A stretch of DNA of 64,000 bases from Aquimarina sp. Aq78 (lineage in GTDB: Bacteria > Bacteroidota > Bacteroidia > Flavobacteriales > Flavobacteriaceae), in the NCBI RefSeq assembly GCF_900299525.1, contig NZ_OMKA01000014.1:91279-155278 (forward strand), given 5' to 3'. Numbering within the stretch: the first letter of the stretch is position 1; the number at the start of each line of letters is the position of its first letter. Positions 8,826 through 17,929 of the stretch are shown here, piece by piece. The position numbers and the translations under genes were made by a program. Under the pieces are notes generated by a model, which saw only the letters and a program-made list of their open reading frames with translations, made no database searches and was not told the DNA's origin.

Positions 8826-9253
8826 AATTGCAAACAATTATGCCCAAATAAAAGTTATATTTTCATCTATTTCGGAGGCGCCAGGGGAACACAATATGGG
8901 GCAAATATTGTTTGCTCTCTGCAAAATAGCATTATTTTTTAGTTCTAAATATACACGTATTTTTAAAAAATACATAATTTCTAGAATCTAATTTCGATTT
9001 ATTTTTCCTTTGTTTTCCTTAATATTCCAATCTAATCAATTATAATGCCAAGAAATCTTCATTTCATAAAACAATAATAACAAAAAAGATAACAGATACA
9101 GTATCAAAGATATATAAAAAATCCTTTTTTATATATCAAAATGTATTTTTAATTTAATAATAAAAATATTCCCCAAATAATACTAGTATACTTTATTTTT
9201 CTTTAAAAATTAATTTTTCAGATTGAGTCTTAAGATTCCAAAACTAACAAAAA
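8826..9253. other. Intergenic region with a GC-richer leader block
   Basis: 428 bases without a supported gene. Most is very AT-rich. The first 90 bases, upstream of the DUF922 gene, are unlike the rest: they contain GGAGGCGCCAGGGG and two 9-bp arms, GCAAACAAT (8830-8838) and ATTGTTTGC (8907-8915), that could pair on either strand. No clear TAnnTTTG box or terminator was found in the remainder. Confidence 0.6.
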
Positions 9254-11419
9254 TTATTCAACCAGAGTTAATTTTAACTCATCATCAAACTTAATCAAAT
9301 ATGCTGCATTATTATGATATCCACCTAAAAGTTTCTTAGAATAGCTAAATTTATTCTCAACATACTCTGTTGTCCCTTCATAAGAAGCAGAGTGATATAG
9401 GTCATCAGCGGTTCCTAGTCGCATCAAAATATCATATGCTATATCAAAACCACGTATAGCCCAATTATTAGGATCGATACCGTATTCTTTCTTATATCTT
9501 TTAACAAATGGAGTCATCTCTTCACCTTCTTCTACTTCTTTATTATCAAACTCCTTATCTACCGATGGGTAATGCATATGTAACTTTGATAAGTGTTCAT
9601 TTTTAATATTATCATTATTAAATGCATTATTTTTATCTGTAGTAAACAATGTTATTTTATGGCTCTCTGCTTTGGCATTAAGTAAAGGAATAACATTACT
9701 TATCATTGCTACATCATTTGATTCCAGAAAAACCCAATTAGGTTTATTCTTATCCAAAACCTTGTTCAGTCTAATTTCATAAAGATAATTACCTTCTTCA
9801 ATTTTAGCAATTTTAGCTTTAGGGAATTTAGCGACTAGCTTCTCTTTAATTTGCTCATATTTTGCTCCCTGTTGTACTATAATTATAATATTTTTATCGA
9901 TTGAATCTTTTTCTACAAACGATATTATTTTATCCTGAAGTATTACATTAGTAGGACGGGTTTGAAAGAAATTGTCATACAAGCTCGATTCTTTTCTTGA
10001 TGCAGGTGAAAAAACAGGTGTATTGTACTTTTTAAGTTCTGAAGCTACTATTTCTAAATTAGTTTGATATAATGGTCCAATCACCACATCTGTTTCGTTA
10101 AAATCATTTTCTGCCATTAGTTTTTTAATATACTCTTCATTATTACTTTTCTGAGTATCAAAAACATTAAGCTCTGTAGTAATTCCTCTTGTCCTAGCTG
10201 AATCTACGGCAATCAACACTCCGCTATAAAGATCTAATGCTATTCTAAGACTTTGTTTGCTTTTAAGAAATTCTTCGGTATCTTTTCTAGCATCAAAGTT
10301 TAATGTATCCAAACTAAAAGGTAACATTATAGCTACTTTTTTAGGAGAGAAATTGTAAAGGTTTTTACTTAAGTCTATATATTTCTCTTTGGTCACGTCT
10401 AAATCTGTAACGGCGTTTAAGGTGTCTTTAGGAATTGTAATCACCATACCCGCTTTAAGCCCATCTCTTAAATAAGGGTTCATTTTAAACAAAGAATCAG
10501 CAGAAATACCTGTACGTTGTAAAATTCTAAAAACGGTCTCTTTAGGTTTTACTTCATACAACTCAAATCCTGGTTGAATTGAATCCTTTAGAGAGACAAA
10601 AATAGTCGTGGGTACCGTAATTTGCATTCCGATAGGAAAACTAGGATTCATGTTAGGATTGAGCTGTTCTAACTCTGCTATCGTAATTCCGTGTCTTCTT
10701 GCAATATTGTATTTAGTATCTTTTGGCTTTATCGTATATCTGGTTGTGGCAGATAATCTAGAATTGGCTGGATCCTTAATTGTTTCAACAGTTGAAGTCT
10801 CTTCTTCATATACTGGTATCCTTATTTTATCTTTCTTTCTTATCTGTTCGGAATATAACCGTTTATTATTCTTTTTTATATCCTCAACCGTAATTTCATA
10901 CTTCCTTGCTATACCATATAACGTTTCTTTTCTTTTAACTTTATGAGTAATAAACCGAACAATTTTTCGCTCTTTAGGAATAACTTTCAAACTATCAAGC
11001 ACAGTATCTTTTCCTTTTTCTGAAATCGCATCAATAGAGGTAGGGTCCTTTTTTACAATTTTACCTACATTTAGTATTTGCCCTATATTAATGCCCTTAT
11101 CTGCTTCTGGATTAAGCAAGTAAATAGTTTCTATACTTATATTATATTTTTTAGACAGACTGTATACAGTATCATCTTTTTCTACAACATGAGTATTATA
11201 TTCCTGATCATCTACTATTGGGATAGCTAAAATTTCTCCTTCACTAATTCCATTTTTTGCAGTTGGATTTATTCTATATATAGCTTCTGGAGTTGTATTA
11301 TAACGTTTAGCTATTCTGTATACATTTTCTCCTTTTGCAACGGTATGACTTTTATATTGCTGTGCAAAAGTTGAACCTGATACTATCAACAACAGAAATA
11401 TCAATAAAAACTTTTTCAT
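9254..11419 (-). CDS. Five-LysM protein with periplasmic ligand-binding domain
   Basis: 721 residues with a signal peptide (1-19, ending GSTFAQ). Five LysM repeats follow (about residues 22-67, 74-117, 156-203, 226-271, 290-335), each with the pattern h-x-V-x-x-x-[DE]-T-h-x-x-I-A-x-[KR]-Y and an NP near the end. The C-terminal half (from KKVAIMLPFSL, about residue 360) resembles type-1 periplasmic binding proteins and branched-chain amino-acid receptors: LDLYSGVLIAVDSA, then DVVIGPLYQTNLEIVASELKK, then NWAIRGFDIAYDIL. LysM should anchor it to peptidoglycan. The ligand is unknown. It lies 51 bases downstream of guaA on the same strand and may be in one transcript. Confidence 0.88.
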   Translation of the reverse strand: MKKFLLIFLLLIVSGSTFAQQYKSHTVAKGENVYRIAKRYNTTPEAIYRINPTAKNGISEGEILAIPIVDDQEYNTHVVEKDDTVYSLSKKYNISIETIYLLNPEADKGINIGQILNVGKIVKKDPTSIDAISEKGKDTVLDSLKVIPKERKIVRFITHKVKRKETLYGIARKYEITVEDIKKNNKRLYSEQIRKKDKIRIPVYEEETSTVETIKDPANSRLSATTRYTIKPKDTKYNIARRHGITIAELEQLNPNMNPSFPIGMQITVPTTIFVSLKDSIQPGFELYEVKPKETVFRILQRTGISADSLFKMNPYLRDGLKAGMVITIPKDTLNAVTDLDVTKEKYIDLSKNLYNFSPKKVAIMLPFSLDTLNFDARKDTEEFLKSKQSLRIALDLYSGVLIAVDSARTRGITTELNVFDTQKSNNEEYIKKLMAENDFNETDVVIGPLYQTNLEIVASELKKYNTPVFSPASRKESSLYDNFFQTRPTNVILQDKIISFVEKDSIDKNIIIIVQQGAKYEQIKEKLVAKFPKAKIAKIEEGNYLYEIRLNKVLDKNKPNWVFLESNDVAMISNVIPLLNAKAESHKITLFTTDKNNAFNNDNIKNEHLSKLHMHYPSVDKEFDNKEVEEGEEMTPFVKRYKKEYGIDPNNWAIRGFDIAYDILMRLGTADDLYHSASYEGTTEYVENKFSYSKKLLGGYHNNAAYLIKFDDELKLTLVE

Positions 11420-11470
11420 GTATTTATCCGATTTGTTTTTTAATTCCCTAACTTTTAATTTAATATATTT

Positions 11471-13000
11471 CTATTCCCATTCTATCGTCGCCGGAGGCTT
11501 AGAACTAATATCATATACTACTCTATTAACGCCTTTTACCCTGTTTATTATTGCATTAGAAGTTTTTTGTAGAAATTCATACGGTAGATTTACCCAATCT
11601 GCCGTCATCCCATCTGTACTTTCTACAGCTCTTAATGCCACACAATTTTCATAAGTACGTTCATCTCCCATTACTCCCACACTTTGCACAGGCAATAAAA
11701 TAGCTCCTGCTTGCCAAACTTTATTATAAAGACCATCTTCTTTTAATCCATTAATAAAGATAGCATCTACTTCTTGCAAGATAGCAACTTTCTCTAGTGT
11801 AATATCTCCCAATATTCTAATTGCTAATCCAGGACCAGGAAAAGGGTGTCTTCCTAACAATTCTGGATCGAGTTCCATCGATGCTCCTACTCTACGCACC
11901 TCATCTTTAAACAACATACGCAATGGCTCTACGACTTTCAATTTCATATAATCTGGCAGTCCACCAACATTATGATGTGATTTGATCGTAGCAGAGGGGC
12001 CATTTACAGATATAGATTCTATTACATCTGGGTAAATTGTTCCTTGTCCCAACCATTTTGCATCTTCTATTTTATGAGCCTCATCATCGAATACTTCTAT
12101 AAAAATCTTTCCTATAATTTTTCGTTTTCCTTCAGGATCGCTTTCTCCAGCCAAAGCATCCAAAAAACGTGCCGAAGCATCAACGCCTTTAACATTAAGT
12201 CCCATTCCCTCATACTGTTTTAATACCGCAGAGAACTCATTTTTACGTAACAACCCGTTATTAACAAAGATACAATGCAAGTTTTCACCAATAGCTTTAT
12301 GTAATAATACTGCCGCTACTGTAGAATCTACACCTCCACTTAAACCTAATACTACTTTATCATTACCTATTTTATCCTTAAGCTCTGCTACTGTTGAATC
12401 CACAAAAGAATCAGGTGTCCAATCGGGTTGAACATCTGCTATTTTGATCAGGAAATTTTCTAATAATTTTTTTCCATCAGTAGAGTGATACACTTCTGGG
12501 TGAAATTGGATAGCATAGGTTTGCTCATTTTCTATCCTATATGCTGCATTTTCTACATCACCGGTACTTGCTAATTTAACAGCTCCTGTAGGAAGTTTTT
12601 TTATGGTATCACTATGACTCATCCATACCTGAGAGCCTTTAGTAATATTTTCAAAAAACTGTTCTCCCTCCTGTACAAATGATAAATTAGCCCTACCATA
12701 CTCTCGTGTATTTGATGGAGCAACTTCTCCTCCACTAAAATGAGCCAGGTACTGAGCACCATAACAAACAGCCAAAAGTGGTTTGTTACCTCGAATTGCT
12801 GATAAATCAGGATGAGGAGCATCTTCTCCTCTAACAGAGAAAGGAGAACCAGAAAGGATTACCGCCTTAAAGTCTGATATATTCTCTGGTAAGTTATTAT
12901 AAGGATGTATCTCACAATATATATTTAACTCTCTAACTCGTCGTGCTATTAGCTGAGTATATTGCGATCCGAAATCTAAAATAAGTACGTTGTTTTGCAT
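11471..13000 (-). CDS. guaA: GMP synthase, glutamine-hydrolysing
   Basis: 509 residues from the ATG at 13000, an N-terminus ([21 protein letters not shown]) standard for GuaA. An in-frame TTG two codons upstream is ignored. The enzyme turns XMP into GMP. The class I glutaminase domain has the nucleophile Cys in [14 protein letters not shown] and the His/Glu pair in QFHPEV. The PP-loop is [13 protein letters not shown], followed by the ATP-pyrophosphatase domain and the dimerisation domain ending [13 protein letters not shown]. Full length. A possible TAnnTTTG box (13004-13011) overlaps the start too closely to be placed with confidence. Confidence 0.97.
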   Translation of the reverse strand: MQNNVLILDFGSQYTQLIARRVRELNIYCEIHPYNNLPENISDFKAVILSGSPFSVRGEDAPHPDLSAIRGNKPLLAVCYGAQYLAHFSGGEVAPSNTREYGRANLSFVQEGEQFFENITKGSQVWMSHSDTIKKLPTGAVKLASTGDVENAAYRIENEQTYAIQFHPEVYHSTDGKKLLENFLIKIADVQPDWTPDSFVDSTVAELKDKIGNDKVVLGLSGGVDSTVAAVLLHKAIGENLHCIFVNNGLLRKNEFSAVLKQYEGMGLNVKGVDASARFLDALAGESDPEGKRKIIGKIFIEVFDDEAHKIEDAKWLGQGTIYPDVIESISVNGPSATIKSHHNVGGLPDYMKLKVVEPLRMLFKDEVRRVGASMELDPELLGRHPFPGPGLAIRILGDITLEKVAILQEVDAIFINGLKEDGLYNKVWQAGAILLPVQSVGVMGDERTYENCVALRAVESTDGMTADWVNLPYEFLQKTSNAIINRVKGVNRVVYDISSKPPATIEWE

Positions 13001-13237
13001 AGGCAAAAATAAAATTAAATTACAACCCTCGAAATCCTAAAAGGAATAATTTTCAATATTATTTACTATCTAAGTTTTTAGGCATCATTATTCTTATAAA
13101 ACAAGCTATTACCAAAAACCTTCTACCTAAACCAATTAACCGTTCGTCGGTATTTAAACGCATTTCATCGATTACAGTCCTTATAAATGACACAATCATT
13201 TTAAATTTACATCAGAAACCTTCTAACCCCCAATACG

Positions 13238-13564
13238 ATGAATAACTTCACTTTGAAACTTGCCATAATAATCATTCTTTTTTCTAACACAAGGTGTTTT
13301 GCCAACGATACTGAGCATAGTATAAAAATCTTTGATCAGCATATGTCGAGTATGATTATAAAAATTCCTGACACCACGGTGGATCAAAATACATTACACA
13401 GCACTTCATTAGAAAAAAAGGACGAGGTTCTTACAATGTCTATTTTAGAATTTATTAAAGAACATACCGATCCATATAAAAAGAAAAATGAAGCTCAAGG
13501 TAGTTGGATAAAAAGCACTAAATGGATTAAAGATCCTAATTGGATAAAAAGAGAACTTGTGTAA
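13238..13564 (+). CDS. Small secreted protein with C-terminal Trp-Ile-Lys repeats, unknown
   Basis: 108 residues, not recognised. A signal peptide spans about residues 1-22 (hydrophobic, ending RCFAND). The middle is hydrophilic. The last 20 residues carry WIKSTKWIKDPNWIKRE, three WIK triplets 7 residues apart, which is a regular pattern of aromatic and basic residues. It sits alone between divergent guaA and convergent bshC. Coding is supported by the signal peptide and the Bacteroidota-like A-rich leader, but no family is known to me. It could be a secreted peptide or a periplasmic adaptor, and the sequence does not decide this. Confidence 0.6.
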   Translation: MNNFTLKLAIIIILFSNTRCFANDTEHSIKIFDQHMSSMIIKIPDTTVDQNTLHSTSLEKKDEVLTMSILEFIKEHTDPYKKKNEAQGSWIKSTKWIKDPNWIKRELV

Positions 13565-13620
13565 TCATAACTGATTAAGTTATAAAACACATTATTTACA
13601 AAAAAACTTAAATACTTCTT

Positions 13621-15216
13621 TTAATATTTCAAGACCAAGAACTCTCCTTTTAAAGGATCTAAATACTTCATCAATGTTGGAATTAAATCAGAACCATACT
13701 CCAGATACAATTCTGTAAAGTTCTTGTTACGTTCTTGCAAACTTTGATTAGGAAAAAGTTCGTTTTGCAGTGTTGTTAAACGTTTTACATGATCACCTAA
13801 TTTGCGTCTTTGCGCTTTTAACAATCGTTTTTCTAAAACATCTAATCCTTTAAGTTGTTTTATTTCTTGTGCTTTTACTGCATTATTAAAAGTTACATCT
13901 GTTTGCTCTGCCAACTTATACATTGCCTCAAACTGCTCTTTCAAATGTTTACGCTGCGGATCAAAATTAATATCTATGTTTGATACTCGACGAACTTTAC
14001 GATTAATTAACTCATGTTGTTTCAAAAACAACTCTGTATCAGAAACATTGAGTTTTTCGATTTTCTCAGCTTGTTTTTTAGTTTGGATCAGCACCGAGTT
14101 ACGGAGTAACAACATGGGAAAAGGGATGTCTACAGTTTCAAAATAGTCTTTCAACTCTAACCAATACGCTAATTCTCCTCCTCCACCGATATAACAAAGA
14201 TTAGGTAAAATCACTTCCTGATACAAAGGTCGCATCATTACATTAGGACTAAATCTTTCTGGAAACTCAGAGAGTTCTTTTAATATCTCACTCTTGCTCC
14301 AAGAGATATCGGTTTCGTTTACAAAGTATTTTTCTTCTTTTTCAATAATTCGTTCGCGTAATCCATCTGCCAGATAAAACAAATTGATTTCTCTTGGGTT
14401 TACCTGTACTTTATATCCTTGTACTTCTAGTTTTTCTGCTTTTGGTATTACCTTAGTATATGCAACCTGATCTATTAATTCTTTTTCTACAAACGGTATG
14501 AAAAGCTTCTTTAATTCATGGTCGTCTCCATCTATAATAACCAGACCATACTCACCAAACAATTCATTAGCCAGATATCGGGTCGCTTCAGCAAGGTTAT
14601 TATGTTGTAGATATGCTTCCTTAAATAAAGACTTAAGGTATTCTGCATTTCGTCCTGATCCAATTTCCGAAGAAAAAATATCAAAAACTTTATCTAATCC
14701 TTCGGTATCAAAAACTCCTACCGCCCCTCCATCGTTACGATTCCATTGTACCTTCTTCCCAAAAAGATTAAAGTAATTAATCTCTTCAAAATCGTGATCT
14801 TCTGTTGCCATCCAGTATATAGGTACAAAATCATATTCTGGATGTCTCTCTTTTAAATCTTTAGTAAGATTGATGGTAGAAATGATTTTATATAAAAAGT
14901 ATAATGGTCCTGTAAAAAGATTCAGTTGATGCCCTGTAACCACAGTAAATGTTGTAGGCTTATCTAATGATTCTATATTTTGATTGGTGAGATCTGAAGG
15001 AACGACGCCTATATATTGTTTGCGCAAAGCTTGTACCAATACTTTTCTATGTTCATTAGAAAAAGAGTGTTGTTTTTCTTCAATTTGGTCTTTGAAGTTT
15101 TCTAATTTTGGAAACCGATTATAAAAAGGTTGTAATTCAGATTTTTGATCTAAATAATTACAAATAAGAGAAGAAAAGTAATTCGTATCGCTAAACGGAA
15201 TACAGTCACTAGGCAT
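13621..15216 (-). CDS. bshC: Bacillithiol biosynthesis cysteine-adding enzyme BshC
   Basis: 531 residues from the ATG at 15216 (M at MPSDCIPFSDTNYFS, the family start). A TTG two codons upstream is discarded. BshC adds cysteine to glucosaminyl-malate, the last step in bacillithiol synthesis. Recognised from the N-terminal half (TGHQLNLFTGPLYFLYKIISTINL and PIYWMATEDHDFEEI) and the C-terminal coiled coil (KHLKEQFEAMYKLAEQT and KRLLKAQRRKLGDH). The length matches the family. bshA and bshB are not in the window, which is normal since these genes are scattered in Flavobacteriia. The cell thus probably uses bacillithiol as its low-molecular-weight thiol. Confidence 0.95.
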   Translation of the reverse strand: MPSDCIPFSDTNYFSSLICNYLDQKSELQPFYNRFPKLENFKDQIEEKQHSFSNEHRKVLVQALRKQYIGVVPSDLTNQNIESLDKPTTFTVVTGHQLNLFTGPLYFLYKIISTINLTKDLKERHPEYDFVPIYWMATEDHDFEEINYFNLFGKKVQWNRNDGGAVGVFDTEGLDKVFDIFSSEIGSGRNAEYLKSLFKEAYLQHNNLAEATRYLANELFGEYGLVIIDGDDHELKKLFIPFVEKELIDQVAYTKVIPKAEKLEVQGYKVQVNPREINLFYLADGLRERIIEKEEKYFVNETDISWSKSEILKELSEFPERFSPNVMMRPLYQEVILPNLCYIGGGGELAYWLELKDYFETVDIPFPMLLLRNSVLIQTKKQAEKIEKLNVSDTELFLKQHELINRKVRRVSNIDINFDPQRKHLKEQFEAMYKLAEQTDVTFNNAVKAQEIKQLKGLDVLEKRLLKAQRRKLGDHVKRLTTLQNELFPNQSLQERNKNFTELYLEYGSDLIPTLMKYLDPLKGEFLVLKY

Positions 15217-15369
15217 AAGCAAACTTTTTGGTCGATAAATATACGGCAGATTGTGATCTCATTCGTTTTTTTATATTTTTTTTAATAGTTTGAAAGAATT
15301 CATACCTAAGTTTTTACCTAAGTATTAAAATTTATCAATATTATCTATTTCAAATCCTAAATTTTAGTT

Positions 15370-15403
15370 AATACCGATTAAATCCTAAATTTAACTCGGT
15401 ATT
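15370..15403. promoter_or_regulatory. Long hairpin/operator-like inverted repeat upstream of the M14 gene
   Basis: AATACCGA (15370-15377) pairs with TCGGTATT (15396-15403) and, inside it, TTAAAT (15378-15383) pairs with ATTTAA (15389-15394), giving a 14-bp stem with one bulged base and a 5-nt loop. It starts 62 bases before the M14 start codon. The segment also contains the second copy of a 13-bp direct repeat, AAATCCTAAATTT (15352-15364 and 15380-15392). It is not followed by a T run, so an operator or leader structure is more likely than a terminator. Confidence 0.45.
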
Positions 15404-15431
15404 TTACCCTTTTAAAAGAATTCACCGATCA

Positions 15432-17918
15432 ATGAAAAAACTAATCATCACACTCTTTGTCGTAACTATAACGACTTGTTTAACCTATTCTCAAAACAAA
15501 TTACAATCTCCTGCCGAATTTTTGGGCTATGAAATAGGCGACCAATTTACACGTCATGCAGATGTTGTAAATTATTTTAATCATGTTGCCGGCCATTCTA
15601 ATATGGTAAGCTATCATACCTACGGAAAAACAAATGAACGTAGACCGTTGACTTACGCTATTGTTTCTTCTGAAGAAAATCTAAACAACATAGAAAACAT
15701 AAGATTAAACAATCTAAAAAATATTGGTATTGCAGAAGGTACAGCTAATCCAGAAGTTGCAATTGTATGGTTAAGTTATAATGTACATGGTAATGAAGCT
15801 TCTAGCACAGAATCTGCTATGCAAACTGTTTATGAGTTAATCACTAAGAAAACAGCTTGGTTAAAAAACACTGTAGTTATTATAGACCCTTGTATAAATC
15901 CTGATGGGCGAGATAGATATGTAAACTGGTATAACCAGACAAAAGCAACACCATATAATACGGATCAAATAGCAACAGAACATAATGAACCCTGGCCGGG
16001 CGGAAGACCAAATCATTATTTATTTGATCTTAACCGTGATTGGGCATGGGCAACCCAAGTAGAATCAAGACAACGTATAAAAGCATACAATACATGGATG
16101 CCGCATATTCATGTAGATTTTCATGAACAAGGGATTAATGAGCCTTATTATTTTGCTCCTGCTGCAGAACCTTTTCATGAGATTATTACGCCATGGCAAA
16201 GAGATTTTCAAACTCAAATTGGTAAGAATCATGCTCGATATTTTGATGCAGAAGGGTGGTTGTTTTTTACCAGAGAACGTTTTGATTTACTATACCCTAG
16301 TTATGGAGACACCTATCCTACTTTTATGGGAGCAATAGGAATGACATATGAACAAGCGGGGCATGGACGTGCAGGTTTAGGTATCCAAACCGACGAAGGT
16401 TATGTATTAACTCTAAAAGATCGTGCGTTACACCACACCACAACTGGATTATCAACAGTCGAGATCTCATCCAATCAAGCTGCAAAATTAAATACTGAGT
16501 TTAAAAAATTCTTTAATACCGCTGGGCTTAAATATAAAAGTTATGTATTAAATGGAGAAGCCGATAAGATCGATGCATTAGTAAAATTGCTGGAAACTCA
16601 TGATATCAAATATGGGTATATAAATACTGCAAAAGTTTCGGGATTCAATTTTAAAGAAAATAAGCAAGGGAGTATTAATGCTAACGGAGCACTCGTAGTT
16701 AGTACTAATCAACCCAAGGGTAAAATGGTAAAAGTACTTTTTGAGCCAAACGCCAAGCTAAATGATCCTTTGACTTATGATATTACAGCATGGAGTGTAC
16801 CTCATGCATATGGATTAAATGCTATTGCTTCGACTACATTAATTCCTGCTAACGGAAATAAGAAACCTAATACTATAAATAACGTTGCTAATTCATCTGG
16901 GCCAGGGTATATCGCGAAATGGAACAGTATAGATGACGCTGCTTTTATGGCAGACTTATTACGTCATAATATTAGAGTACGTTTTAGTGAAAAAGATTTT
17001 AGTAACGGCACAGAGAATTTCAAAAAAGGAAGTCTTATCATCACCAAAAGTGATAATCGCAAAACTGCTAACTATGATAAAACGGTTATCGATATTGCCA
17101 ATGCTCATCACCGAAAACTATATACTGCTCCTACTAGTTTTTCTAGCAAAGGGGTAGATTTTGGTTCTCCAGATGTAAAACTCATCAACAACCAACGCAT
17201 TGCAGTGTTAAAAGGTAGATACACTTCTTCTTTAAGCTATGGAGAGATTTGGTATTTTTTCGAACAACAACTTAAATTTCCTATTACCTCAATAGATACA
17301 GATTATTTTAAGAATGTCGACCTTACCAAATATGATGTATTAGTTATGCCAAATGGATATTACAACAGCTACCTGGATAAAGGAGCTTTAGATAAATTGA
17401 AAGAATGGGTAAGTAGTGGTGGTAAAGTAATCGCAATTGGTAATGCAGTAAGAACCTTTTCTGATAAAAAAGGATTTGATCTTAAGAAAAATAAGGCTGA
17501 TGAAAAAGAAAAAGACTCTATTGGTAACCTTACGCCTTATGATCAACGTGAACGAAAAAGCGTAAAAAACTTTATTACCGGAAGTATTTTTAAGACTAAA
17601 GTAGATCCTTCACACCCGATGGCTTTTGGATATGATGACACTTATTTTAGTTTAAAGTTAGGAAGTAGTTCTTATAAATTTCTTCAAAATGGGTATAATA
17701 TCGCTTATATAGAAAAACCACAAAGTGTTTCTGGATTTGCAGGTGCAGATGCCTTAAAAAACTTGAATAACTCATTGGTATTTGGCGAATCAAGAGTAGG
17801 TAACGGAAGTATTATCTATATGGTAGACAATCCACTATTCAGATCTTTTTGGGAGAATGGAAAACTCTTCTTTGTGAATGCCATCTTTTTTGCTAATAAC
17901 AATAAATTTAGAATTTAA
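15432..17918 (+). CDS. Secreted M14-family zinc carboxypeptidase-like protein
   Basis: 828 residues with a signal peptide (1-20, ending CLTYSQN). The peptidase domain shows the first zinc pair in SYNVHGNEASS (H about 118, E about 121), then CINPDGRDRYVNWYN and DLNRDWAWA, the second zinc His in HVDFHEQG (about 228), and a likely general-base Glu in MTYEQAGHGRAG. The C-terminal half, with ISSNQAAKLN and segments like DKGALDKLKEWVSSGGKVIAIGNAV, resembles the class I glutamine-amidotransferase-like domain often joined to such M14 proteins in Bacteroidota. It should trim peptides in the periplasm. Eleven bases separate it from the M3 peptidase gene, so the two form an operon. Confidence 0.88.
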   Translation: MKKLIITLFVVTITTCLTYSQNKLQSPAEFLGYEIGDQFTRHADVVNYFNHVAGHSNMVSYHTYGKTNERRPLTYAIVSSEENLNNIENIRLNNLKNIGIAEGTANPEVAIVWLSYNVHGNEASSTESAMQTVYELITKKTAWLKNTVVIIDPCINPDGRDRYVNWYNQTKATPYNTDQIATEHNEPWPGGRPNHYLFDLNRDWAWATQVESRQRIKAYNTWMPHIHVDFHEQGINEPYYFAPAAEPFHEIITPWQRDFQTQIGKNHARYFDAEGWLFFTRERFDLLYPSYGDTYPTFMGAIGMTYEQAGHGRAGLGIQTDEGYVLTLKDRALHHTTTGLSTVEISSNQAAKLNTEFKKFFNTAGLKYKSYVLNGEADKIDALVKLLETHDIKYGYINTAKVSGFNFKENKQGSINANGALVVSTNQPKGKMVKVLFEPNAKLNDPLTYDITAWSVPHAYGLNAIASTTLIPANGNKKPNTINNVANSSGPGYIAKWNSIDDAAFMADLLRHNIRVRFSEKDFSNGTENFKKGSLIITKSDNRKTANYDKTVIDIANAHHRKLYTAPTSFSSKGVDFGSPDVKLINNQRIAVLKGRYTSSLSYGEIWYFFEQQLKFPITSIDTDYFKNVDLTKYDVLVMPNGYYNSYLDKGALDKLKEWVSSGGKVIAIGNAVRTFSDKKGFDLKKNKADEKEKDSIGNLTPYDQRERKSVKNFITGSIFKTKVDPSHPMAFGYDDTYFSLKLGSSSYKFLQNGYNIAYIEKPQSVSGFAGADALKNLNNSLVFGESRVGNGSIIYMVDNPLFRSFWENGKLFFVNAIFFANNNKFRI

Positions 17919-17929
17919 ATTAAATAATC

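Noticed and set aside
13004..13011. Perfect TATTTTTG (minus strand) just before guaA
   Set aside because: It is only 3 bases before the ATG, so transcription would start inside the coding region. In AT-rich DNA such matches occur by chance, so it was not listed as a promoter.
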